A DNA stretch of 8,372 nucleotides from PALSA-1004 sp947474275 (lineage in GTDB: Bacteria > Pseudomonadota > Gammaproteobacteria > Burkholderiales > SG8-41), in assembly GCA_947474275.1 (NCBI GenBank), contig CANJHY010000187.1, positions 1 through 8,372 on the forward strand, in the 5' to 3' direction. A model generated the notes under the pieces. That model ran no database searches. It had not been told where the DNA came from and saw nothing but the letters and a program-made list of their open reading frames with translations. Made by a program: the position numbers and the translations under genes. Position 1 is the stretch's first letter; the number at the start of each line of letters is the position of its first letter. Positions 1-6,198 of this stretch are shown one piece after another.

Positions 1-64
1 ACGAATACAGCATGGCATTCCAGATGCGCTTGATGCCGGTCTTGCCCTTGTATGGACTTTCCAT
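1..64 (-). CDS. dgkA: Diacylglycerol kinase DgkA, N-terminal fragment running off the window
   Basis: Reading the minus strand from an ATG at 64 gives 21 codons without a stop before the window edge: MESPYKGKTGIKRIWNAMLY, then S. The ESPYKGKTG(I/L)KRIxNAxxYS opening is what I recall for the N terminus of proteobacterial DgkA. DgkA is a small (about 120 residue) three-helix inner-membrane kinase that phosphorylates diacylglycerol to phosphatidate, recycling lipid released during envelope glycan synthesis. Only the cytoplasmic amphipathic start is visible here; the membrane helices and catalytic residues lie outside the window. No strong Shine-Dalgarno sequence precedes the ATG, only a G-rich stretch. 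The gene is divergent from the MBL hydrolase across 142 bp. The call rests on about 20 residues, so it is probable rather than certain. Confidence 0.6.
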   Translation of the reverse strand, partial: MESPYKGKTGIKRIWNAMLYS

Positions 65-206
65 GAGTCGCGCCGCCCCCGATAAGTAAATCCCCGCAAA
101 CTAGGCGCGCAAGATGACATTCGTATTACGGCGGTGCAAATGAGAGGCGCGTAGCAGTTAGAATAAGCTCCGTCTTCCGCTTAACTCAGGGACTTCTTCC
201 GCGCGC
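65..206. other. Divergent intergenic region between dgkA and the MBL hydrolase
   Basis: This 142-bp gap should carry promoters for both divergent genes. On the plus strand TAGAAT at 159-164 is a passable -10 element, but no good -35 lies 16-18 bp upstream. AGGGA at 188-192 is too far (14 nt) from the ATG at 207 to be a standard ribosome binding site. No repeat, hairpin or small ORF stands out. Confidence 0.35.
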
Positions 207-1157
207 ATGTCAGACATCATCGATTATGAATTCGGCATCAGCGCCGTCGATTCGGGCTACCAGCGGCCGCGGCTCGACGCGATACACCTGATGGTCGAAG
301 GCGGTCGTGCCGCGGTCATCGACACCGGCGTCAACAGCTCGCTACCGCATGTGCTCGACGCTTTGCGTGCGAAAGGCATCTCACCCGCGCAGGTCGACTA
401 CGTGATACTCACGCACATTCATCTCGACCACGCGGGTGGCGCCGGGCTGTTGATGTCGCAATTGCCCAACGCGATGCTGACTGTGCATCCGTTCGGCGCG
501 CGTCACATGATAGATCCCGCCAAACTCGTGGCCAGTGCGCGCGCCGTGTACGGCGCGCAAGCGATGGAGAACATGTACGGCAGTATCGTGCCGGTGCCGC
601 GCGAGCGCGTGATTGAAACGCCACACGGGTCGGCGATCAATTTAAACGGTCGCGACATCGCGTTCTACGACACGCCGGGCCACGCGCGCCATCACGTTTG
701 CGCGCTCGATGCCAGGTCGGGACATCTGTTTGCGGGCGACACGTTCGGACTCTCTTACCGCGAGTTCGACTGCGACGGCCGGCAATTCATATTCCCGAGT
801 TCGAGTCCGACGCAATTCGATCCGGACGCGGCGCATCGTTCGCTCGACTTGATCGCCGGCCTCAAGCCGGGGGCGATTTACGTGACGCACTACAGCCAGG
901 TGCGCGAGATTGCGCGCCTCACCGACGACATGCATCGCCTGATCGATGCCCATGCGCAACTGGCGCGCGGCGAACGCGGTGCCGGCGCCGAACGTCATGC
1001 GCGTCTCAATGCGGGCGTGACAGACATCGCGCTGGGCGAAGCGCGGCGCTACGGGTGGCGGGTTGGACGCGAGCGGGTGCTGGAGGTGCTGGGCGGAGAC
1101 ATTGAACTCAACGCGCAGGGACTTGCGATCTGGCTCGACGCGCAGAAGCCGGGCTGA
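207..1157 (+). CDS. MBL-fold (metallo-beta-lactamase superfamily) metal-dependent hydrolase
   Basis: This 316-residue soluble protein has the full set of MBL metal-binding motifs. T-H70-I-H72-L-D74-H75-AGG is the HxHxDH signature, H159 in TPGHARHH is the third site-1 ligand, D178 in FAGDTFG is the bridging aspartate, and H228 in YVTHYS is the last site-2 ligand. A two-metal active site hydrolysing an ester, thioester or lactam is therefore expected. The layout resembles glyoxalase II-like members, but the substrate cannot be read from sequence. The roughly 85 residues after H228 form a helical C-terminal extension. The start at 207 is chosen because the conserved first strand (YEFGISAVDSGY, from residue 7) directly follows it. 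No clear Shine-Dalgarno sequence is present. No signal peptide is seen, so it is probably cytoplasmic. It converges on the carbonic anhydrase gene with 21 bp between stops and appears to be transcribed alone. Confidence 0.88.
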   Translation: MSDIIDYEFGISAVDSGYQRPRLDAIHLMVEGGRAAVIDTGVNSSLPHVLDALRAKGISPAQVDYVILTHIHLDHAGGAGLLMSQLPNAMLTVHPFGARHMIDPAKLVASARAVYGAQAMENMYGSIVPVPRERVIETPHGSAINLNGRDIAFYDTPGHARHHVCALDARSGHLFAGDTFGLSYREFDCDGRQFIFPSSSPTQFDPDAAHRSLDLIAGLKPGAIYVTHYSQVREIARLTDDMHRLIDAHAQLARGERGAGAERHARLNAGVTDIALGEARRYGWRVGRERVLEVLGGDIELNAQGLAIWLDAQKPG

Positions 1158-1160
1158 AGG

Positions 1161-1176
1161 CGCGCGTTTACGCGCG
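1161..1176. terminator. Perfect GC hairpin between convergent stops (possible shared terminator)
   Basis: CGCGCG at 1161-1166 and CGCGCG at 1171-1176 flank a TTTA loop, giving a 6-bp all-GC stem in either transcript. It fills most of the 21-bp gap between the convergent MBL and carbonic anhydrase genes. No U-tract follows on either strand, so it is not a canonical intrinsic terminator; it may instead block 3' exonuclease or assist another termination mechanism. Confidence 0.4.
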
Positions 1177-1178
1177 AA

Positions 1179-1832
1179 TCAGGTGGTGCCGGGCAGCGTG
1201 GCAATCGCCGCTTCGTAGCTGGTCAGCACGTCGTCCTGGCAGTCGATCGTGGTTTTCAGGTCGCTCAGCAAACCGTCGTGCAGTCCGTAGATCCAGCCAT
1301 GCACGGTGACGGCCTGGCCGCGCTCCCACGCATCCCTCAGGATCGACGTCTGGCATACGTGGGCCACCTGTTCGACGACATTCAGTTCGCACAGGCGGGC
1401 GCTGCGCCGGGTGAAATCGGCGGGCGGCGGCAGCCGGCGCTCGTGTTTTTCGCGCACGTCCTGCACGTGCCGCAGCCAGTTGTCGCTCAAGCCCATGCGG
1501 TCGCCGCGCACGATGGCTTCGACGCCGCTGCAGCCGTAGTGCCCGCAGACGATGATGTGCTTGACCTTGAGCATTTCCACGGCGAACTGGATGACCGAAA
1601 GGCAATTGAGGTCGGTATGCACGACGACGTTGGCGACATTGCGGTGCACGAACAGCTCGCCCGGCAACAGGTCGACGATTTCGTTCGCCGGAACCCGGCT
1701 GTCGGAACAGCCGATCCACAAGTATTCAGGCGATTGCTGGCGTGAAAGTTTGCGGAAGAACTCCGGATCCTGCTGCTGGATGCGCGCGGCCCAAGCCTGG
1801 TTGCTTTTAAACAGATGGTCGAGAGTTTTCAT
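1179..1832 (-). CDS. can: Beta-class carbonic anhydrase, Can (YadF) type
   Basis: This enzyme reversibly hydrates CO2 to bicarbonate in the cytoplasm, supplying bicarbonate for carboxylases. The 217-residue product has zinc ligands C42 (in WIGCSDSRVPA), H98 and C101 (in CGHYGCSG), and the catalytic D44/R46 pair, at the numbering I recall for E. coli Can. W39, R64 (FVHRNVAN) and Y182 match the Trp/Arg/Tyr set that forms the inhibitory bicarbonate pocket of type II enzymes such as the Haemophilus influenzae one (W39, R64, Y181), so allosteric control by bicarbonate and pH is expected. The start is the ATG at 1832 (MKTLDHLF), which gives family length; the frame stays open upstream to 2198, but that stretch runs into egtB and does not look like a carbonic anhydrase. 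There is no strong Shine-Dalgarno sequence, only CCGG just upstream. The gene is divergent from egtB across 172 bp and convergent with the MBL gene. Confidence 0.95.
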   Translation of the reverse strand: MKTLDHLFKSNQAWAARIQQQDPEFFRKLSRQQSPEYLWIGCSDSRVPANEIVDLLPGELFVHRNVANVVVHTDLNCLSVIQFAVEMLKVKHIIVCGHYGCSGVEAIVRGDRMGLSDNWLRHVQDVREKHERRLPPPADFTRRSARLCELNVVEQVAHVCQTSILRDAWERGQAVTVHGWIYGLHDGLLSDLKTTIDCQDDVLTSYEAAIATLPGTT

Positions 1833-1894
1833 ATACCGGATGCGCAATGGGATGGCGCAACGACCGCTGCGCAAGTGGTTCGTCACAGACGCGG

Positions 1895-1900
1895 ATTTTA
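1895..1900 (-). promoter_or_regulatory. Candidate -10 element for can
   Basis: On the minus strand this reads TAAAAT, 62 bp upstream of the can ATG. No convincing -35 hexamer is seen 16-18 bp further upstream. It is the best AT-rich element in the otherwise GC-rich divergent region, so the call rests on composition and position only. Confidence 0.25.
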
Positions 1901-1943
1901 CAGTTTTTTGCGCAGCCGCCGTGATGTGCCGGTTTCTGCGCCG

Positions 1944-1952
1944 TGTTAGGAT
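1944..1952 (+). promoter_or_regulatory. Candidate extended -10 promoter for egtB
   Basis: TGTTAGGAT fits the extended -10 pattern TGnTAnnnT. Transcription would start near 1959, leaving a leader of about 45 nt with a strong ribosome binding site (GAGGAGGG, 1993-2000) 4 nt before the ATG at 2005. No good -35 is visible, which is tolerable for extended -10 promoters. Confidence 0.35.
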
Positions 1953-2004
1953 TGCCGTCCCCGCGCGACCAATGACATTCAGTCCGCGCAGCGAGGAGGG
2001 TCGC

Positions 2005-3291
2005 ATGAATCCGCAAATCAAAACATCGCAACAAGGCAGGTTGCACGCGGAGGCACATATGCCCGCGAAGCTGGCCGCGCAATATGAGCAGGTGCGCGCG
2101 CAGACCGAACGCCTGGCGCAACCGCTGTCGGCCGAAGATTGCGCGCTGCAGTCAATGCCCGACGCGAGTCCGGTTAAATGGCATCTTGCGCACACCACGT
2201 GGTTTTTCGAGACGTTCGTGCTCGAACGGGCATTGCCGGGTTACCGCCCGTTTTCGCCGCAGTTCCGCGTGCTCTTCAATTCCTATTACGTGGCGGTGGG
2301 CCCGCGCCATCCGCGTCCCGAGCGCGGCATGCTGTCGCGCCCGCCTCTCGACGAAGTGCGCGCTTACCGCCGCCATGTCGATTCGCACATGGCGCAGCTG
2401 TTGAACAACGCAGAGCTGCCTGCGCAATTGCTGGAATTGATCGAGCTCGGCGTCAATCACGAGCAGCAGCACCAGGAATTGATCATTACCGATCTCAAGC
2501 ACCTGCTCTCGCGCAATCCGCTGCAGCCCGCATATGTGGAACGGCCCGCCGCCACCGCGGCAGGGGCAGCACCCCTGACCTGGATCAATCTCCCTGACGG
2601 CATACGCCAGGTCGGTCATGGTGGCGAGGGGTTCCGTTTCGACAACGAGGAGCCGCGCCACCGCGTGTTTATCGATGCTTGCGCGATCGCGTCGCGGCCG
2701 GTGACCGTCGGCGAGTATGCGGATTTCATCGCCGATGGCGGTTACGAACGCGCGGAGTTGTGGCTGTCCGAAGGCTGGGATATGCGCAACAGCCATGGCT
2801 GGACGGCGCCGCTGTATTGGCAGCCCGACGGCACGGCGTTCACGCTGCACGGCGCGCGCAGGCTGCATGCCGGCGAACCGGTGTGTCATATCAGTTTTTT
2901 CGAGGCGGACGCCTATGCACGCTGGGCGGACGCGCGTTTGCCGACGGAAGCGGAATGGGAAATTTTTGCCGCGCCGCAACCGGCCGGCGGAAACTTCCTC
3001 GAAGACGGGCACTTCCATCCGGCGCCGGGCGGCGATCAGGCGGGCCCGCTGCAGGTATACGGCGACGTATGGGAATGGACGCGCAGTTCGTACGAGCCTT
3101 ATCCCGGCTACCGGGCGGCGCCCGGCGCGGTGGGCGAGTACAACGGCAAATTCATGTCCAACCAGTACGTGCTGCGCGGCGGATCCTGCGCGACGCCGGC
3201 TTCGCACATCCGCGCGACCTACCGTAATTTCTTCCCTGCCGCGGCGCGCTGGCAGTTCAGCGGCGTGCGTCTCGCGCGCGATATCCGCTAG
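2005..3291 (+). CDS. egtB: EgtB-type iron-dependent sulfoxide synthase (ergothioneine biosynthesis)
   Basis: EgtB joins a cysteine-derived thiol to the imidazole of hercynine using O2 and non-heme iron, the central C-S bond step of ergothioneine synthesis. The 428-residue product has the family's two parts. A DinB_2 helical domain (about 20-170) carries iron ligand candidates H60/H63 in WHLAHTTWFFE and H152/H156 in NHEQQHQEL. A formylglycine-generating-enzyme-like (sulfatase-modifying) domain (about 190-428) contains RLPTEAEWE, GDVWEWT and VLRGGSCAT. FNSYY (91-95) followed by VGPRHPRPERG resembles type II EgtBs, where a Tyr pair sits at the active site and cysteine can be the thiol donor; this assignment is from memory. 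The ATG at 2005 has the stronger ribosome binding site (GAGGAGGG). An in-frame ATG at 2059 (MPAKLAAQ) has its own CGGAGG 5 nt upstream and would also give a complete domain. Open frame upstream of 2005 is a shadow of can. No egtD or other pathway gene is adjacent. Related enzymes such as SenA or OvoA are less likely but not excluded. Confidence 0.88.
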   Translation: MNPQIKTSQQGRLHAEAHMPAKLAAQYEQVRAQTERLAQPLSAEDCALQSMPDASPVKWHLAHTTWFFETFVLERALPGYRPFSPQFRVLFNSYYVAVGPRHPRPERGMLSRPPLDEVRAYRRHVDSHMAQLLNNAELPAQLLELIELGVNHEQQHQELIITDLKHLLSRNPLQPAYVERPAATAAGAAPLTWINLPDGIRQVGHGGEGFRFDNEEPRHRVFIDACAIASRPVTVGEYADFIADGGYERAELWLSEGWDMRNSHGWTAPLYWQPDGTAFTLHGARRLHAGEPVCHISFFEADAYARWADARLPTEAEWEIFAAPQPAGGNFLEDGHFHPAPGGDQAGPLQVYGDVWEWTRSSYEPYPGYRAAPGAVGEYNGKFMSNQYVLRGGSCATPASHIRATYRNFFPAAARWQFSGVRLARDIR

Positions 3292-3406
3292 GAAGCATGA
3301 CCTGATTCTCCGGGGTGCGCGCTCATAAAGTACGAATCGCCGACGTTAACAGTCGCCGCTTTGCCATTGACGTTTAGCGTAATTTTGCGTGGTGTCGCTG
3401 TCCGCT

Positions 3407-3528
3407 GCAGAGGGAGCGCAGCCGTTTTTCCGCCGTCCGCAGAGGGATTTCAACGACGCACAGCAGCATGGAATCGCGCGCGGCCGGACTGCGCCACCCG
3501 GGTTTTCTCCTGCGCAGCAGAGGGATTT
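3407..3528 (+). repeat. Three direct copies of GCAGAGGGA(TTT)
   Basis: Copies lie at 3407-3415 (GCAGAGGGA), 3439-3450 (GCAGAGGGATTT) and 3517-3528 (GCAGAGGGATTT); starts are 32 and 78 bp apart. The second and third copies are part of a longer imperfect match of about 30 bp that begins with a T-rich run followed by C-rich sequence (from about 3424 and about 3502). All three have the same orientation and lie upstream of the SWIB gene. They could be binding sites for a regulator, or remnants of local duplication. Confidence 0.6.
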
Positions 3529-3565
3529 TCTCTCTAAGAGTGCACCACGGGCGTAAAGTTTGGAT

Positions 3566-3571
3566 TACAAT
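3566..3571 (+). promoter_or_regulatory. Candidate -10 element for the SWIB gene
   Basis: TACAAT matches the -10 consensus at five of six positions and lies 59 bp upstream of the ATG at 3631. No recognisable -35 is found at normal spacing, so activator help or a different promoter is possible. It would place the hairpin at 3579-3595 at the very 5' end of the mRNA. Confidence 0.35.
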
Positions 3572-3578
3572 CCGATCA

Positions 3579-3595
3579 ACCCAATTTTTTTGGGT
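3579..3595 (+). promoter_or_regulatory. Small hairpin in the SWIB leader
   Basis: ACCCAA (3579-3584) pairs with TTGGGT (3590-3595) around a five-T loop. It lies 21 nt upstream of the AAGGAG ribosome binding site (3617-3622). It is too weak and too far away to block translation by itself. A 5' stabilising hairpin or an operator half-site pair are both possible. Confidence 0.3.
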
Positions 3596-3630
3596 GAAAT
3601 CCCGGTCTTTACTGTCAAGGAGAACAAACG

Positions 3631-3933
3631 ATGGCCGCAAAGAAAAAAGCTACCAAAAAAGCTGCGAAGAAAAAATCCGCACGTAAACCCAGCGCAGCGT
3701 TCATGAAGCCGATGCAGATTTCGGCCGCATTGAGCCCGGTAATCGGCGCAGGTCCGTTTCCGCGCACCGAGGTCACCAAGAAATTGTGGGCCTACATCAA
3801 AAAGCATGGCCTGCAGGACAGCAAGAACCGCCGCAACATCAATGCCGACGACCATCTGAAAGTAGTTTTCGGCGGCAAGAAACAGGTGTCGATGTTCGAC
3901 ATGACCAAACTGGTCAGCAAACACCTCAAGTAA
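3631..3933 (+). CDS. SWIB/MDM2-domain protein with a histone H1-like lysine-rich tail
   Basis: This 100-residue, strongly basic protein has two parts. Residues 1-20 are a Lys/Ala tail (K4-6, K9-10, K13-15, R18, K19) like those of histone H1-like bacterial proteins. Residues 24 to 100 match the SWIB fold: FMKPMQISAALSPVIGAG, then FPRTEVTKKLWAYIKKHGLQ, then the NADDHLKVVFG and MFDMTKLVSKHLK segments. SWIB domains are known from eukaryotic SWI/SNF chromatin remodelling subunits and from chlamydial proteins, and short stand-alone versions occur in many bacteria with little experimental work. DNA binding through the tail and a role in nucleoid organisation are inferences. The start has a good ribosome binding site, AAGGAG at 3617-3622, 8 nt upstream. 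The gene stands alone, with its own leader and a strong terminator, which suggests a well-expressed monocistronic message. Confidence 0.92.
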   Translation: MAAKKKATKKAAKKKSARKPSAAFMKPMQISAALSPVIGAGPFPRTEVTKKLWAYIKKHGLQDSKNRRNINADDHLKVVFGGKKQVSMFDMTKLVSKHLK

Positions 3934-3975
3934 TTTCCGCCGCCCGGTCAGCCGGGTCGCGCGACAGCAACAAGG

Positions 3976-4014
3976 AAACGGCCAGTCCCGCGAGAGCGGC
4001 ACCGGCCGTTTTTT
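3976..4014 (+). terminator. Rho-independent terminator after the SWIB gene
   Basis: AAACGGCC (3976-3983) pairs with GGCCGTTT (4004-4011), with an inner CCGC/GCGG stem (3988-3991 with 3996-3999) around a GAGA loop, followed by T4009-T4014. It lies 42 bp after the SWIB stop. The same stem could serve the MFS gene arriving on the minus strand, though that side has only a short T-run. A smaller CCCGG-TCAG-CCGGG hairpin at 3943-3956 lies between stop and terminator. Confidence 0.85.
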
Positions 4015-4039
4015 CGTATGGCGCCCACCCGCGGGAAGT

Positions 4040-4101
4040 TCAGGATTTGCGCAAGATCCACGCGCTACCGGTCAGGATTTGCGCAAGACCCACGCGCTAC
4101 C
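4040..4101. repeat. Tandem duplication of the MFS gene 3' end
   Basis: A 30-base unit at 4040-4069 recurs at 4072-4101 (period 32) with one difference, T at 4056 against C at 4088. The second copy is the last 10 codons of the MFS gene including its stop; the first copy lies just beyond the stop on the transcribed side. Because the period is not a multiple of three and the stop is retained, the extra copy is not translated. Confidence 0.9.
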
Positions 4102-5199
4102 CGCCAGCACCGCGCCCATCGTCCAGAACACCGGCGTCATGCCAAGCACGGCGCCCAGCGCGCCGAACAGCAGCGGCATGCCGGCCTGGCTGAAGTTGAT
4201 GAGGAGAGTGCGCACCGCGACCGCTTCGCCGCCGCGGCCCGGCGGCGCGTGGGTGTAGAGCAGCGACATGATCACCGGCTGCGCGCCGCCGAAGCCGATG
4301 CCGAGGATGAACGAGATCAACATCAGCACCGGCACCGTGTTCACCAGCGGAAACAGGATGAATCCCGTGCCGGTGACGACCATCGCAAAAATCAGCATTT
4401 GCCATTCGGTCGTGCGATGCACGAAGAGCGGCAGCAGCAGGCGCACCACGAAGACCGCGATGCCGAACGCACCCAGGAGCAGGCCGATCTGCGACGCCGA
4501 TAGTCCAATGCGCGAACCGTGGATGGGCACGACGAAGGTGAACAGATCCCACGACGTTGACAGCGCGCCGCTCACGATGAAGACGCGCCGCATGTTCGGC
4601 ATGCGCAAGAGGTCGATCAGGCGCTTGTTGCGGCTGTGCGCTTCGATGTGTTCCTGGCGCGGGATGTCGAGCGGTTTGGCCATCAGCACGGCCAGCGCCG
4701 CCACCGCGCTGCCGGCCAGCAGCAGGAAGGTGCCGCGGTAACCGATGAGGTCAATGGCGAAGCCGGTGATCATCGGGCCGAGAAAACCCGAGGTCGAAAA
4801 CGTCAGCGCGATCACGCTGAAATTCTTGACGCGGTCTTCGGGCCGGCCGATCACGCCCACCGCATGGTTCACCGCGATGTGAAACAGCATGAAGCCGCCG
4901 CCCACGATTAAACTCACCAGGTACAGTGCTTCGATCTGCGGAAAGACCACGCCGATGATGAGCCCGAGAATGACCACGACGGTCGCCAGCAGCATGGGTT
5001 TGCGCACGCCGATGCGGTCGATGATGCGGCCGGCGCCCACCGCGAACGTCATCGGCAGCAGCGCCAGCAAAGACAGGATGATGCCGACGACCAGCGGTGA
5101 GGCATCCAGATGCAGCGCGAACAGCGAGAGATTGACGCGGCACCCCGCGAAGGCGAGATGCAGGAGCAGCGTCGGCACGATGACGAGGTAAACCATCAT
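4072..5199 (-). CDS. Major facilitator superfamily (MFS) transporter
   Basis: This integral inner-membrane carrier of about 375 residues is predicted to have roughly 11-12 hydrophobic helices. The MFS motif A lies between helices 2 and 3 (G57-R-I-I-D61-R62-I-G-V-R66-K67-P). A polar cytoplasmic loop at about 175-205 separates the two six-helix halves. Motif A and the distant hydrophobic repeats are the basis for the family call; the substrate cannot be inferred. I chose the ATG at 5199 (MMVYLVIVPT), just before helix 1. An in-frame ATG at 5265 would add 22 residues that look non-membrane, and neither start has a good ribosome binding site. The gene is divergent from the dioxygenase (122 bp between starts), so it may be co-regulated with that unit as importer or exporter. 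The 3' end carries an adjacent tandem duplication. Confidence 0.85.
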   Translation of the reverse strand: MMVYLVIVPTLLLHLAFAGCRVNLSLFALHLDASPLVVGIILSLLALLPMTFAVGAGRIIDRIGVRKPMLLATVVVILGLIIGVVFPQIEALYLVSLIVGGGFMLFHIAVNHAVGVIGRPEDRVKNFSVIALTFSTSGFLGPMITGFAIDLIGYRGTFLLLAGSAVAALAVLMAKPLDIPRQEHIEAHSRNKRLIDLLRMPNMRRVFIVSGALSTSWDLFTFVVPIHGSRIGLSASQIGLLLGAFGIAVFVVRLLLPLFVHRTTEWQMLIFAMVVTGTGFILFPLVNTVPVLMLISFILGIGFGGAQPVIMSLLYTHAPPGRGGEAVAVRTLLINFSQAGMPLLFGALGAVLGMTPVFWTMGAVLAGSAWVLRKS

Positions 5200-5284
5200 T
5201 GGGGGCTGGCAACGCGGGGAAACCGCGATTTTACCGCTGTACAGGAGCACTGACGCGTGTTTCATCGCATTCCGGACTCTTGGG

Positions 5285-5290
5285 TATACT
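5285..5290 (+). promoter_or_regulatory. Candidate -10 element TATACT for the dioxygenase operon
   Basis: TATACT matches the -10 consensus at five of six positions and lies 31 bp upstream of the ATG at 5322. The -35 is poor (TTCATC, 18 bp upstream). Transcription would start near 5297, leaving about 25 nt with no Shine-Dalgarno sequence. The core GTATAC is palindromic, so it could also serve the divergent MFS gene. Confidence 0.4.
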
Positions 5291-5321
5291 CGTACGCTAC
5301 GCGCTTATCGGTATCTAATTC

Positions 5322-6152
5322 ATGAGTCTGGAAGTCAGAAAAATCGCCGGCGCCATCGGCGCCGAAATACGCGGCGTCGATCTCGCGCGTGAAGTCGCCG
5401 CCGCCACCGTGCGGGAGATCCGCCGCGCGTGGCTGGAACACTGCGTGATATTTTTTCGCGACCAGGACCTCTCGGCCGCGCAGTACATGGCGTTCGCGGA
5501 GTCGCTGGGCACGCCGGTCGAATATCCTTTCATCAAGGGGCTCGAGGGTTTTCCGTGCATCACGCCGGTGGTCAAACTCGAGCACGAGCGCGCCAACTTC
5601 GGCGGCATCTGGCATTCCGACACGACTTATCTCGAGTCGCCGCCCATGGGCACCTTGCTGCTCGCGCGTGAAGTGCCGCCTGTCGGCGGCGACACCTTGT
5701 TCGCCAATCAGTACCTCGCATATGAAACTTTGTCCGACGGCTTGAAGCAAACGCTCGCGGGCCTCACCGGTGTCGCGAGTTCGGCCAAGGCGGACGTCAG
5801 CAAAACGCGCGAAGACCGCCTGAAGACCGACGGCCGTGACGACGCGAAAAAAGAATACGGCGCCGAACACCCGGTGGTGCGCACGCATCCGGAGACCGGC
5901 AGAAAGGCGCTCTACGTGAACGTCGCGCACACCGCGCGCTTTAAGGGCTGGAGCGAAGAGGAAAGCGCGCCGCTGCTGAACTTCCTGTTTCAGCACCAGG
6001 TGAAGCCCGAGTTTACGTGCCGCTTCGCCTGGCAGCCGGGCTCGATCGCGCTGTGGGACAATCGCTGCGCGCAGCACAACCCGGTCAACGACTATCACGG
6101 CCACCGGCGCGTGATGCATCGCATTACGCTGGCGGGCGACCGGCCGCAGTAA
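5322..6152 (+). CDS. TauD/TfdA-family Fe(II)/2-oxoglutarate-dependent dioxygenase
   Basis: Enzymes of this family couple decarboxylation of 2-oxoglutarate to succinate with hydroxylation of a small acid such as a sulfonate, aryloxyacetate or carboxylate, often releasing the product by cleavage. The 276-residue product has the facial triad H98-x-D100 (GIWHSDTTY) and H252 (WDNRCAQHN), T125 in VGGDTLFAN, and R267 (HRITLAGD), 15 residues after the distal histidine as in E. coli TauD (H255/R270). R267 would bind the 2-oxoglutarate carboxylate. IFFRDQ (43-48) is also typical. The active site looks complete and the length is normal. The protein is cytoplasmic, with no signal peptide. The start at 5322 is set by the conserved N-terminal strand (LEVRKIAGAIGAEI); no Shine-Dalgarno sequence precedes it. 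It lies 46 bp upstream of a Bug-family binding protein on the same strand, so the two are probably co-transcribed. The substrate is not known. Confidence 0.9.
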   Translation: MSLEVRKIAGAIGAEIRGVDLAREVAAATVREIRRAWLEHCVIFFRDQDLSAAQYMAFAESLGTPVEYPFIKGLEGFPCITPVVKLEHERANFGGIWHSDTTYLESPPMGTLLLAREVPPVGGDTLFANQYLAYETLSDGLKQTLAGLTGVASSAKADVSKTREDRLKTDGRDDAKKEYGAEHPVVRTHPETGRKALYVNVAHTARFKGWSEEESAPLLNFLFQHQVKPEFTCRFAWQPGSIALWDNRCAQHNPVNDYHGHRRVMHRITLAGDRPQ

Positions 6153-6198
6153 AAGTCCGGCGCGACGCCAGCGTTAGAAAAATACCATCGGAGGAAAT

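Larger units (their letters stand above)
3292..3630. other. 339-bp non-coding region between egtB and the SWIB gene
   Basis: No convincing gene is present: short open frames here lack family resemblance or a start with a ribosome binding site. There is no obvious intrinsic terminator after egtB. The region holds three copies of a GCAGAGGGA motif (3407-3528), a TACAAT element (3566-3571), a small T-loop hairpin (3579-3595) and the AAGGAG ribosome binding site (3617-3622) of the SWIB gene. The last 100 bp are AT-richer than the surroundings, consistent with a promoter and leader. Confidence 0.6.

Noticed and set aside
1552..2004. Long open frame upstream of and in frame with egtB, which would extend EgtB to 579 residues
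   Set aside because: It runs antisense through can, has no EgtB-family resemblance, and the strong ribosome binding site at 1993-2000 marks ATG 2005 as a real start.
1833..2198. N-terminal extension of the carbonic anhydrase frame to 339 residues
   Set aside because: It overlaps egtB coding sequence, and the family begins at MKTLDHLF (1832), where the residue numbering matches E. coli Can.
2152..3207. 351-codon open frame on the minus strand opposite egtB
   Set aside because: It is an Arg/Ala/His-rich shadow typical of GC-rich antisense frames, with no domain resemblance; egtB on the other strand is clearly real.
3407..3528. CRISPR-like array
   Set aside because: The repeats are only 9-12 bp exact, with unequal spacing (32 and 78 bp) and no palindromic repeat unit or cas genes.
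3374..3640. Possible small protein on the minus strand in the egtB-SWIB gap (88 codons)
   Set aside because: It overlaps the SWIB start and leader, lacks a ribosome binding site and has a random-looking Arg/Leu-rich composition.
4040..4101. Attachment site or insertion footprint made by the 32-bp repeat
   Set aside because: The copies are adjacent with only 2 bp between them, with no integrase, tRNA or inserted DNA; a simple tandem duplication explains it.
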